Below, piece by piece: positions 47,289-54,738 of a stretch of 64,000 nt of DNA. How positions within the stretch are numbered: position 1 is the first letter of the stretch; each line of letters opens with the position of its first letter. Both the position numbers and the translations under genes were made by a program. A model generated the notes under the pieces. It worked only from the letters and a program-made list of their open reading frames with translations, was not told the DNA's origin and did no database searches. The stretch comes from UBA1660 sp964462035 (lineage in GTDB: Bacteria > Myxococcota_A > Polyangia > Polyangiales > Houyiibacteriaceae). The stretch covers positions 21,523-85,522 of the forward strand of contig CAYXAP010000032.1 in assembly GCA_964462035.1 (NCBI GenBank), given 5' to 3'.

Positions 47289-47804
47289 ATGTCCCGCATC
47301 GAGAGCTTCGAGGAGTTCTGGCCCCACTACCTCTCCGAGCACCGTGACGCCCGCTCGCGGCGCCTCCACTTCCTGGGCACCACCGGCTTCCTGGCCGCCG
47401 CTGGTGCCAGCACCGCACTGCACCCCGCGCGCTTCCCCGCGGCCGCCGCAGGGTTCGCCGCCATCATGAAGCACGGCATGATCAAGGAGGCCGAGAAGGC
47501 GCCCTTCGGTCACGTCGCGGCGATGCTCGGCCTCGGCACGGTCGGCTCGCCGCTGACCTTCCCGGCCGGCGTGATCTTCGCCTACGCCTGTGCGTGGATC
47601 GGCCACTTCAAGCTCGAGAAGAACCGACCGGCGACCTTCGAGTACCCGCTCTGGTCCCTGGCCGCCGACTTCCGCATGTGGAGCCACATGGTCCGCGGTC
47701 AGCTGTGGTCCGGCGACCCGCTCGAGGAGCTCGGTCTCGAGGACCCGGCCGACCTGATGCCGGTTCCCGACCGGGCCGTGGCGTCCGCCGCATCCGGGGC
47801 CTGA
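47289..47804 (+). CDS. DUF962 / Mpo1-like membrane protein
   Basis: A 171-residue protein with AGGAG before its ATG. The family pattern is clear: 'FEEFWPHYLSEHRD..SRRLHFLGT' at the N-terminus and 'WIGHFKLEKNRPATFEYPLWSLAADFRMW' later, with two hydrophobic segments in between. In yeast the relative Mpo1 is an iron-dependent dioxygenase that shortens 2-hydroxy fatty acids by alpha-oxidation, and its conserved His residues (here in 'LHFLGT' and 'GHFKLEKN') are needed. Whether the bacterial protein does the same chemistry is inference. It may share a transcript with the kinase gene upstream. Confidence 0.85.
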   Translation: MSRIESFEEFWPHYLSEHRDARSRRLHFLGTTGFLAAAGASTALHPARFPAAAAGFAAIMKHGMIKEAEKAPFGHVAAMLGLGTVGSPLTFPAGVIFAYACAWIGHFKLEKNRPATFEYPLWSLAADFRMWSHMVRGQLWSGDPLEELGLEDPADLMPVPDRAVASAASGA

Positions 47805-47837
47805 GCCCGACACGGGCTTCGTTCGGCCCGATGTGCC

Positions 47838-47882
47838 CTTGTTTTCGCACAAAGGCACCAAGAGCACGAAGGTTCACAGAGG
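47838..47882 (+). repeat. Left 45-bp inverted repeat flanking the GxxExxY gene
   Basis: CTTGTTTTCGCACAAAGGCA begins a 45-base unit whose reverse complement recurs at 48318-48362 with 40 of 45 positions identical. Together they enclose the GxxExxY gene. The repeat is poorer in GC than the surrounding genes. Confidence 0.85.
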
Positions 47883-47895
47883 GTTTGGGATATCG

Positions 47896-48276
47896 CTAGT
47901 TGGCGAAGCGGTGGATTCCGTCTCGCATGAGCGGGGCGCCGAAGTTGAGCAGCAGGGCGAGTCGGTAGCCGGAGAGCTTGAGGTAGGTGAGCGTCTGGCG
48001 TCGATGTGCTGGTGTCAGCGTGTCGAGTGCCTTCAGCTCGACGAGTAGCTTGTCTTCGACTGTCAGGTCGCAGCGGTAGGCGCAGCCTAGGTCGAGGCCG
48101 CGGTAGCTGGCGTGGAGCGCCACTTCCGATGCCACGGAAAGGCCCCGCAGCTGCAGCTCGTGTATCAGCGCTCGCTGATAGACCCGCTCCAGCAGCCCCG
48201 GTCCCAGGGCCCGATGGACCTGAACCGATGCATCCACGACCTCTCGAGCAATCCCATTCGCTTCGCGCATGCCCAT
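47896..48276 (-). CDS. GxxExxY family protein
   Basis: A 126-residue protein. The name-giving motif is present as 'GLLERVYQRAL', followed by 'LVVELKALDTL' and 'YLKLSGYRLALLLNFG', all features of this nuclease-fold-like family, whose function is unknown. 'VELKA' resembles the E-x-K half of a PD-(D/E)XK core, so a nuclease origin is possible. The start is ATG 48276, and a second ATG lies six bases further in. Inverted repeats of 45 bp sit 13 bp beyond its stop and about 41 bp before its start, suggesting the unit arrived as a cassette. Confidence 0.87.
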   Translation of the reverse strand: MGMREANGIAREVVDASVQVHRALGPGLLERVYQRALIHELQLRGLSVASEVALHASYRGLDLGCAYRCDLTVEDKLLVELKALDTLTPAHRRQTLTYLKLSGYRLALLLNFGAPLMRDGIHRFAN

Positions 48277-48317
48277 TCCTCGGTCTGCAAGCGCACAAGT
48301 TGCGGACCGACACCCAG

Positions 48318-48362
48318 CCTTTGTGGACCTCCGTGTTCTTGGTGCCTTTGTGCGAGAACAAG
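48318..48362 (-). repeat. Right 45-bp inverted repeat flanking the GxxExxY gene
   Basis: This is the inverted partner of 47838-47882. Read on the minus strand it starts CTTGTTCTCGCACAAAGGCA and differs from the left copy at five positions. Outside the repeats the similarity ends quickly. No transposase gene is nearby. Confidence 0.85.
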
Positions 48363-48423
48363 ACCCACGACTGAAGCCCGGATGGGAACGCAACTCGTCC
48401 CCTCGAGCGGCGAAGAGGGCGCC

Positions 48424-49203
48424 ATGCGCACTCATCCCGCCCCGAGCGACGACCTCGATTGGCTCCGCGACGCCTGGCGTCGTCTGACCCACACCCTGCC
48501 CGTCCCGGCCGACGTCGGGCTGCGATCCGCCGCGTCCTTCGTGAACGGGGTCGTACCCCGCGGCCGCGAGGAAGCGGCGGTGGTCTGGCTCCTCGGTTGG
48601 CGAATGATGCCGCGACCGAAGACGCCACCCTTCGCGAGCGACTTCTGGATCCAAACGGCCTTCTCGGAGGTCTACTGCTACTTCGACGGACGCGGCTACG
48701 GCGAGCGGCGGGTGCTGCAGCTCTACGAGCGCTGGGCGCGCTGGCTCCACGCCAGCGGTGAGCTGAGCCGGGAATCGATGGAGGACCTGCTCGGGGACAT
48801 CGACCATCACCGCGCGAACGGTGGGTTCGCACGCAAGCGGCCGGCCCGGCCCCGACCCTTCACGACCCACTCCATCGAGCACACGGTCGGCAAGCTCTTC
48901 CCCGACCCGACCGAGGCGCGGTGGGCTGCCATCGCGCTGCGCGCCACCCTCGCCTTCTTGGCCGAGGTGCAGCACCGGCCGGGCCGGCTGCATGCCCTCG
49001 AGCCGGAGGCCTTCGCGCTCGATCTGCGCGCGATGCTCGAGAACGTGGACGACCCGAACCATGGCGCCCCGAGCCAGATCCTCGGCACGACCGCCACGCT
49101 CTACCGTGAGCTCTCGGGGACGGCCGCGCTTCCGGCACCGATCGCGAGCGCCCTGGCCGACCGCCTCGAACGGCTCGCCCTCGGCTGCCGACCGCGAACC
49201 TGA
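48424..49203 (+). CDS. Conserved-looking cytoplasmic protein of unknown function
   Basis: A 259-residue protein with no signal peptide or membrane helix. The ATG at 48424 is preferred because the frame upstream runs into the inverted repeat. An ATG at 48382 is also possible. The sequence is Trp- and Arg-rich and mostly helical ('DWLRDAWRRLTHTL', 'FWIQTAFSEVYCYFDGRGYG', 'LQLYERWARWL'). I do not recognise a family or catalytic motif. A lipoprotein gene follows after 11 bp, and the SDR gene after that, on the same strand. Confidence 0.68.
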   Translation: MRTHPAPSDDLDWLRDAWRRLTHTLPVPADVGLRSAASFVNGVVPRGREEAAVVWLLGWRMMPRPKTPPFASDFWIQTAFSEVYCYFDGRGYGERRVLQLYERWARWLHASGELSRESMEDLLGDIDHHRANGGFARKRPARPRPFTTHSIEHTVGKLFPDPTEARWAAIALRATLAFLAEVQHRPGRLHALEPEAFALDLRAMLENVDDPNHGAPSQILGTTATLYRELSGTAALPAPIASALADRLERLALGCRPRT

Positions 49204-49214
49204 TAGAAGGAGCC

Positions 49215-49811
49215 ATGCGCGCTGCGTGGCTGACTCTGACGCTGATGCTCTCCCTCGCAGGCTGCGAGGAGCCGCCGCCGGAGCCGGTCACGGAAGAGGA
49301 GCCGACGCCGCCCGAGCCGGAGCCCCAGGCCGAGCCGCCCGCCATCGGCGCGATCGACGCGCCCGAGGCCGGTCAGGCGAAGGTCGCCGTGCCCACGCTG
49401 AACCAGGGCTTCGAGTTCCCCGTACAGACCCTCGAAGCGGGCTTCGGCCGCGACGACACCATGGTGCTCGTCGAGCTCAAGGCCGAAGGCGAAGGCGACC
49501 TCTCCGTGCAGCTCACCTTCCACGACGGCAGCCCGGCCACCGGGGACCACCCCGTCGCCGATGCGCCGGCCGATGGCGCGACCACCGCGGCAGTGGGCGG
49601 CACGCAGCTCCGGGTGCTCGGGGGAGAGGTGAGCCTCGACGCGCTCGAAGACCAGCGCATCGCCGGCAGCTTCGACCTCGAGGTCCGAGAGCCACGTTCA
49701 CCGGAGCCGACCCGCCTGCGCGGCCGCTTCGATGCGGCGCGGCACCGCTACTACGACGGTGTGATCGAGCACCAACGCGCCATCCGCGACCAGCTGCGGA
49801 AGCGGCGCTGA
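49215..49811 (+). CDS. Lipoprotein of unknown function
   Basis: A 198-residue lipoprotein with AGAAGGAG before its ATG and a lipobox 'LSLAGCEEP'. A linker of Pro and Glu follows (about residues 18-45), then a compact beta-rich domain with no cysteines ('FEFPVQTLEAGFGRDDTMVL', 'GSFDLEVREP'). The family is not recognised. It lies 11 bp after the preceding gene and 10 bp before the SDR gene, so the three are probably one operon. Confidence 0.78.
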   Translation: MRAAWLTLTLMLSLAGCEEPPPEPVTEEEPTPPEPEPQAEPPAIGAIDAPEAGQAKVAVPTLNQGFEFPVQTLEAGFGRDDTMVLVELKAEGEGDLSVQLTFHDGSPATGDHPVADAPADGATTAAVGGTQLRVLGGEVSLDALEDQRIAGSFDLEVREPRSPEPTRLRGRFDAARHRYYDGVIEHQRAIRDQLRKRR

Positions 49812-49821
49812 AAGGAAGACC

Positions 49822-50652
49822 ATGAGCGAGCTCGAGGGACGAACGATCGCCATCACCGGCGCCGCCAGCGGCATCGGCCGGGCCTTGGCCCACGTGCTCG
49901 CCGAGCGCGGCTGCGACCTGGCGCTGGCCGACGTCAACGAGGTCGGACTGCAGGAGACGGCCGCCACGATCCGGGGCTCGGAGGTCACGACCACCGTGCT
50001 CGACGTGAGCGACCGCGACGCCGTCCATCGATGGCGCGACGATACGCTGGCGCACTTCCCCGAGGTCGACGGCATCATCAACAACGCTGGCGTGACCGTT
50101 CAGGAGACCGTCGCGGACCTGACCTACGAGGACTTCGAGTGGGTCATGGGCATCGACTTCTGGGGCGTGGTGTACGGAACCAAAGCGTTCCTCCCGCACT
50201 TCCTCGAGCGCGACACTGGTTGGGTGGTGAACGTCTCGAGCGTCTTCGGGATCATCGCCTTCCCCACCCAAGGCGCCTACAACGCTGCCAAGTTCGCGGT
50301 GCGCGGCTTCACCGAAGCGCTCCGCTGGGAGCTCGAGGACACCGGCGTCACGGCCTGCTGCGTTCACCCGGGTGGCATCAAGACGAACATCGTCCGCAAC
50401 GCCCGGATCCGGAAGGACCTGGACGGGAAGAGCGACCACGGCGAAGCGATCCGCCAGTTCGACAAGGTCACGCGCACCACCCCACGCGAGGCGGCGACGG
50501 TGATCGCGGACGCCATGGAGAAGCGCGCGCCGAAGGTGCTCATCGGCGCCGACGCCCACTTCATCGACACGATGCAGCGCCTCGCTCCAGAGAGCTACGG
50601 CAAGCTCACCAAGGGAATGGTCAGCGTCCTCGAGAAGCTCGGCGGCGGCTGA
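49822..50652 (+). CDS. Short-chain dehydrogenase/reductase
   Basis: A 276-residue classical SDR enzyme. The cofactor motif is 'TGAASGIG' (about residues 12-19), followed by 'NNAG' (about 88-91), the catalytic Ser in 'VNVSSVFG' and the 'YNAAK' motif with catalytic Tyr and Lys. Asp at the end of the second strand ('LALADVNE') suggests a preference for NAD(H). The C-terminal extension ('VLIGADAHFIDTMQRLAP') is typical of SDRs acting on lipid-like substrates, but the substrate cannot be told from sequence. AAGGAAGA precedes the ATG. Its last 32 bp overlap the convergent M23 peptidase gene. Confidence 0.93.
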   Translation: MSELEGRTIAITGAASGIGRALAHVLAERGCDLALADVNEVGLQETAATIRGSEVTTTVLDVSDRDAVHRWRDDTLAHFPEVDGIINNAGVTVQETVADLTYEDFEWVMGIDFWGVVYGTKAFLPHFLERDTGWVVNVSSVFGIIAFPTQGAYNAAKFAVRGFTEALRWELEDTGVTACCVHPGGIKTNIVRNARIRKDLDGKSDHGEAIRQFDKVTRTTPREAATVIADAMEKRAPKVLIGADAHFIDTMQRLAPESYGKLTKGMVSVLEKLGGG

Positions 50653-53005
50653 GCCTCAGCCCGACCAGCAGGAAGAGGATGAGCGAGCCGAAGGCGCCGC
50701 GGCCGTCGACGGCGCGGCAGCCGCAACCGCCCGTGGCCTCGTCGTAGCCACCGGTGGGAGGCGTCGTGCCGACCCCCATGTCGCCGCCACCGCAGACCCA
50801 CTCGTCGACGTTGCCGTCGCAGTCGTCGTCGCCGCCGCCGCAGACCTCCGGGCGGGCGTTCTCGTCCATCCGGCCGTCACAGTCGTCGTCGACGCCGTTG
50901 CAGATCTCGGCCATCGCCGTCTCGTCGACCGCGCCGTCACAGTCGTCGTCGCGTCCGTTGCACATCTCCATCGCCGGGCGACAGGCGCGGCCCGCGCTCT
51001 GGATGGTCGACCAGTAGCGGATCGCGCCCCACCCACCGTCGTTGGTCATGTCGCCGAGCTCGAAGGACTCGCCGAAGCCGTCGCCCGTCGAGGGGTGACA
51101 GAGCCAGCCGACCCCAGCCCGAGCGCAGACGTCGTCCATGCCGTCGCCGTCGACGTCCGCGAGCCGGAAGGTCGCGTAGTGCCGGGGCGCGCTCCAGCCG
51201 CTGTCGTCGCTCCAGCCGGGGCCGAGCACGGTCACCGGCCCATCGGTGGCGTAGCGGAGGCAGCGGATCTCCGTGTTCGAGCGCAGGCAGAGATCGTCGC
51301 GACCGTCACCGTCGATGTCGCCGACCCGCAGCGTCGCGAAGTTGCTCTCGTCGTCCCAGCCGGACTCGTCGGCGTAGGTCGCGTCCATCACGATGGGCTC
51401 GGCCTCGAACGCATCGCCGAGCGAGCGATGGCAGCGCAGGTCGCTCGCGCTCCGGGCGCAGACGTCGGCACGACCGTCACCGTCGATGTCCGCCATGCGG
51501 ATGGTCGACCAGTACCGCATCGCCCCCCAGCCGGAGTCGTCGGACCAGCGCGGGCCTTCGACTCGAGTCTCGAAGGCGGTACCGGAGCTGAGCCAGCACT
51601 CGAAGCCCTCCGCGGTCCGAGCGCAGAGATCGGCGAGGCGGTCGCCGTTCACGTCCGCCATGCGGATCGTGCCGTAGTGCTTGGCGGCGCCGAAGCCCGC
51701 GTCGTCGCTCCACTCCGGCCCGACGATGGACGGGCCGAAGCCAGCACCTTCGCTCATCCAGCAACGCATGCCGGCGTTCGCACGGGCGCAGAGATCCGCG
51801 CGACCGTCGCCGTTGACGTCGGCGAGGCGCAGCGTCGTGTAGTTGTCCGGCTGGGCCCAGCCGCTGTCGTCGGCGAGGCCGTCGAGCCAGCGCGAGCCCT
51901 CGAAGGAGTCGCCGCGCGAGAGCGCGCAGTGGACCCCGGCGTTCGCCCGAGCGCAGACGTCCGCCAATCCGTCGCCGTCCACGTCGGCCATGCGGATGGT
52001 GCTGAAGTTGGTGACGTCGTCCCAGCCGCTGTCGTCGCCCCAGCCGGTGGCGTCGATGGAGTCGGCCCAGCCAGCGCCGGTCGACGGCCAGCAGCGCACC
52101 CCGGAGTAGCCGCGGCCACACACGTCCGCGAGACCGTCGCCGTCCACGTCCGTGAACGCCGGCGGCGCATAGGCCGAGGGCTCGCGGTGGAGCAGGCGGA
52201 TCTCGCAGACGTCCTCGTCGTCGGTCTGGCCGTCGCAGTCGTCGTCCATGCCGTTGCACGTCTCGGGCTGCGGGGCCGGCGCGCTGCAGCTCCCCCAGCT
52301 TCCGCCGCGGCAGCTCTCGCGGCCCGAGCCACACGCCGTCGAGCACGCGCGGGTCACGCCCTCGTCGGTGCGCCCGTCGCAGTCGTCGTCCCGTCCGTTG
52401 CAGGTCTCCGCGCTCGGTGAGCAAGTGGAGCACGCCGTGCCCGGCGCCTCGCGGTAGCCGCGCTGGTTCACCCAGAGGCTGCTGCGGCGCCCGCAGCTGC
52501 CGGCGAAGACCTCTTGGCTCGACCCGCCCGGGCTCCGGTAGCCGAAGTGCAGGTGCGGTCCGGTGCTGTTGCCGCTGGACGCCGAGCGACCGAGCACCTG
52601 ACCGCAGCTCACGCTCTGCCCGTTGCTGACGGCGATCGAGCCGTTCTGCATGTGGCAGTAGATGGTGCGCGAGCCATCCGCGTGGCGGAGCTGCACGTAG
52701 TTGCCGCAGCGGCCACCGCAGGTGTTGCCGAGGTAGCCGGTGCTGTTGCAGCCGTCGTTGCGGGCGATGACCGTGCCCGCCTGGCCCGCGCGGACCTGCG
52801 TGCCGGTGGGCGTGCCGAAGTCCTCGCCGGTGTGGCCGTTGTAGCAAGCGCCACCGCAGTTGTAGTCGGTGCAGCCGCCGGCGCTGCCGTTGTTGTCGAA
52901 ACCGTAGTTCAGCCGATAGTTCTCGGAGTAGGGGCGGCGAAAGCGGGTCTGCGCAGAGGCAAACGCCGGCGCGAGCAGCACGAGGAGGATCGCCAGCCGG
53001 ATCAT
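50621..53005 (-). CDS. Secreted M23 (LytM) peptidase fused to MopE-like and FG-GAP-like repeats, MYXO-CTERM
   Basis: A 794-residue exported protein with a signal peptide ending 'APAFASAQ'. Residues of about 25-190 form an M23 peptidase with 'HTGEDFG' (zinc ligands His and Asp), 'IYCHMQNG' and 'GPHLHFG'. These enzymes cut peptide cross-bridges in peptidoglycan. Two Cys/Asp repeats ('CNGRDDDCDGRTDEG', 'CNGMDDDCDGQTDDE') follow. Next come about seven units of about 50 residues with 'DVDGDGLADVCARA..GV.C..S.G', the FG-GAP/VCBS calcium-binding type. Three more 'CNG.DDDCDG' units precede a MYXO-CTERM tail (Cys-Gly-Cys, hydrophobic helix, 'SRRRASRGR'). It probably attacks foreign or self cell wall from the surface. 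The ATG overlaps the upstream lipoprotein gene stop. Confidence 0.92.
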   Translation of the reverse strand: MIRLAILLVLLAPAFASAQTRFRRPYSENYRLNYGFDNNGSAGGCTDYNCGGACYNGHTGEDFGTPTGTQVRAGQAGTVIARNDGCNSTGYLGNTCGGRCGNYVQLRHADGSRTIYCHMQNGSIAVSNGQSVSCGQVLGRSASSGNSTGPHLHFGYRSPGGSSQEVFAGSCGRRSSLWVNQRGYREAPGTACSTCSPSAETCNGRDDDCDGRTDEGVTRACSTACGSGRESCRGGSWGSCSAPAPQPETCNGMDDDCDGQTDDEDVCEIRLLHREPSAYAPPAFTDVDGDGLADVCGRGYSGVRCWPSTGAGWADSIDATGWGDDSGWDDVTNFSTIRMADVDGDGLADVCARANAGVHCALSRGDSFEGSRWLDGLADDSGWAQPDNYTTLRLADVNGDGRADLCARANAGMRCWMSEGAGFGPSIVGPEWSDDAGFGAAKHYGTIRMADVNGDRLADLCARTAEGFECWLSSGTAFETRVEGPRWSDDSGWGAMRYWSTIRMADIDGDGRADVCARSASDLRCHRSLGDAFEAEPIVMDATYADESGWDDESNFATLRVGDIDGDGRDDLCLRSNTEIRCLRYATDGPVTVLGPGWSDDSGWSAPRHYATFRLADVDGDGMDDVCARAGVGWLCHPSTGDGFGESFELGDMTNDGGWGAIRYWSTIQSAGRACRPAMEMCNGRDDDCDGAVDETAMAEICNGVDDDCDGRMDENARPEVCGGGDDDCDGNVDEWVCGGGDMGVGTTPPTGGYDEATGGCGCRAVDGRGAFGSLILFLLVGLRLSRRRASRGR

Positions 53006-53751
53006 CGGAGCGCTCCGGGGGTGTTGGTCGCGGCGACGCGGAGGGTGAGCGCATGTTCGGCGCCCAGCTCGTCTTCGAAGCGGAGGGTGGTGCCGTCGAA
53101 GACCGGCGCGTGGATGGAGCTCGGGAAGGCTCCCCCGCTCTCGAGCCGCTCGGGGACTTGGTCCGGCCGGACCCGGTAGAGGCCGGGCGTGCCCTCGCGG
53201 CTGCTCACGAAGACGACCTCCTGGTCGGGTCCGAGCGCCGGATTCCACGCGGGGCCGTAGCCCTCGGTGAGCTGCTGCGGGGCCGCGTCGAGCCCGGGCA
53301 GGAGGACCACCTCGAAGAAGGGCATCTCGCCGCGCACATACGCGACCGCTCCGTCACGGATCGAGAGCGGGGCCTCGACCTGGTCGTCGATCCGTCGGCG
53401 CTCGCCGCCCTGATGGACCCAGAGCGAGTGGTCGGGGTGGAGCACCACGGCGGCGCCGGCGACCCAGCGTGCGTCGAGTACCGGGGTGCCCGCCGGGAGG
53501 TCGGCCAAGGGCGCCGTGAGCGCGAGGACCCGGTCCGGGTCACCGTTCGGCGGCGCGTCCTCGACGCGCGCGTCGATGCCGACGTCGAGGGCGACGATGG
53601 GCCGAGGGGTCGGCGGCGCCGTGTCGGGAGCCACGAGGGGGGCGCTCGCGGGAGCCGGAGCCTCGGCGGGCTCCGAGGCGCAGCCCAGGAGCGCCACGAG
53701 GGTGAGGAGTGGGGGGAGGCGAGGCACGAAGGAGGTGCAAGAGCAAGCCAT
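53002..53751 (-). CDS. Lipoprotein with PD40/TolB-like repeats
   Basis: A 249-residue lipoprotein starting at ATG 53751. The lipobox is 'LVALLGCASE', followed by an Ala/Pro-rich linker. The mature domain has propeller-like strands, including 'GPAWNPALGPDQEVVFVSS', close to the PD40 repeat of TolB-type proteins. Its stop overlaps the M23 peptidase start (ATGA), so the two are co-translated and may work together at the envelope. No catalytic residues are visible. An upstream extension of the frame lacks coding character and was dropped. Confidence 0.78.
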   Translation of the reverse strand: MACSCTSFVPRLPPLLTLVALLGCASEPAEAPAPASAPLVAPDTAPPTPRPIVALDVGIDARVEDAPPNGDPDRVLALTAPLADLPAGTPVLDARWVAGAAVVLHPDHSLWVHQGGERRRIDDQVEAPLSIRDGAVAYVRGEMPFFEVVLLPGLDAAPQQLTEGYGPAWNPALGPDQEVVFVSSREGTPGLYRVRPDQVPERLESGGAFPSSIHAPVFDGTTLRFEDELGAEHALTLRVAATNTPGALR

Positions 53752-53894
53752 GTGCCGCTTCTGGGGACCCCGATCGTGCCCAAAAGTGGTGACTCTCGTT
53801 CGCAATTTGCAGGTCCAGAGCTGGTCCGCGCGCGCACCCCGCACAAGTTCTGGTCACGCGGGAACATTGCGCGCAGACCTCCGTATGAGGCTTC

Positions 53895-54164
53895 GTGGGT
53901 GACCCTGGCGACGACGGAAAGTGGTACGCCGCGTGCGCGAGACAGGCCATGAAGGCCCGTAATCTCGTGGAGCGCGCGGAGAGCTTCCTGCGCTACCTGG
54001 AGAAATTCCCGCTGGGTCGGCACAACCGCCGGGCCGCCGAGAGCGTCGAGCAGCTCGCCCACCGCATCATGGGTCCGGAGGCGAAGCGGGTTCGCCAGAA
54101 GCTGCGCTCCCTCCGCGATCCGCACATGCCGCCAGCCGAGCCGGACACCTGGGAAGGCGACTAG
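53895..54164 (+). CDS. Small TPR-like protein of unknown function
   Basis: An 89-residue protein beginning at GTG 53895, or ATG 53949 if shorter. One helical hairpin ('AESFLRYLEKFPLGRHNRRA') looks like a single TPR unit. The rest is basic and helical. It has no signal peptide. It diverges from the PD40 lipoprotein gene across 143 bp and converges on the next gene. The coding call is modest. Confidence 0.5.
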   Translation: MGDPGDDGKWYAACARQAMKARNLVERAESFLRYLEKFPLGRHNRRAAESVEQLAHRIMGPEAKRVRQKLRSLRDPHMPPAEPDTWEGD

Positions 54165-54193
54165 AGCGAGGCGACCTGCCCCTGCGCCCGGGC

Positions 54194-54721
54194 TCAGGTC
54201 ACGAAGCGCCGCAACGTCGCCTCGATCGGCCCCACGTCGCCGCCGAACGGGGTCCCGCGAGCGATGACCCGCTTGCCTGCCGGCCAGGTCGCCTGAAGCG
54301 CCTTCGAGCTCGAGCCGATCTGCATGCGCCGACCGATGTTCAGGTCCGCGAGTGCACAGATCGACTGACCGCCGACCTCGCGGACCTCGCCGCCGCCGAC
54401 GTCGATGACCAGCAACACGGACTTGGCGGCGACCGGCTCGCCGCGCTTCTTCTCGCGCGAGCCCCGCACCAGGATGATCGCCCCTGCAGCCGAGAGGCCG
54501 ACCAGGACACCGAGGCCGAGCAAAGGCACGCCGAGCGCCACGGCGAGCACCACCGGAGCGAGGGTGAAGATGAAGGCGATGAGCCCGAAGACGAACATGG
54601 CCGTGCTCACCCAGCCCCAGCCGCGGTCGACCACGTAGACCTGGTTGCCGGCTTGGAGCACCTGGAAGCCGTTGGACTCGGCGAGCACCGTCGCGTCGGT
54701 GCCGTCATGCAGCGTGGCCAT
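54194..54721 (-). CDS. Small two-helix membrane protein
   Basis: A 175-residue protein with two hydrophobic helices near residues 38-62 and 64-86 ('MFVFGLIAFIFTLAPVVLAV', 'GLGVLVGLSAAGAIILV'). A soluble C-terminal half ('SVLLVIDVGGGEVREVGG') would lie on the same side as the N-terminus, probably the cytoplasm. I do not recognise the family. It follows the lipase-like gene on the same strand after 17 bp, so they may share a transcript. Confidence 0.75.
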   Translation of the reverse strand: MATLHDGTDATVLAESNGFQVLQAGNQVYVVDRGWGWVSTAMFVFGLIAFIFTLAPVVLAVALGVPLLGLGVLVGLSAAGAIILVRGSREKKRGEPVAAKSVLLVIDVGGGEVREVGGQSICALADLNIGRRMQIGSSSKALQATWPAGKRVIARGTPFGGDVGPIEATLRRFVT

Positions 54722-54738
54722 GGCCGGAGCCTACCAGC

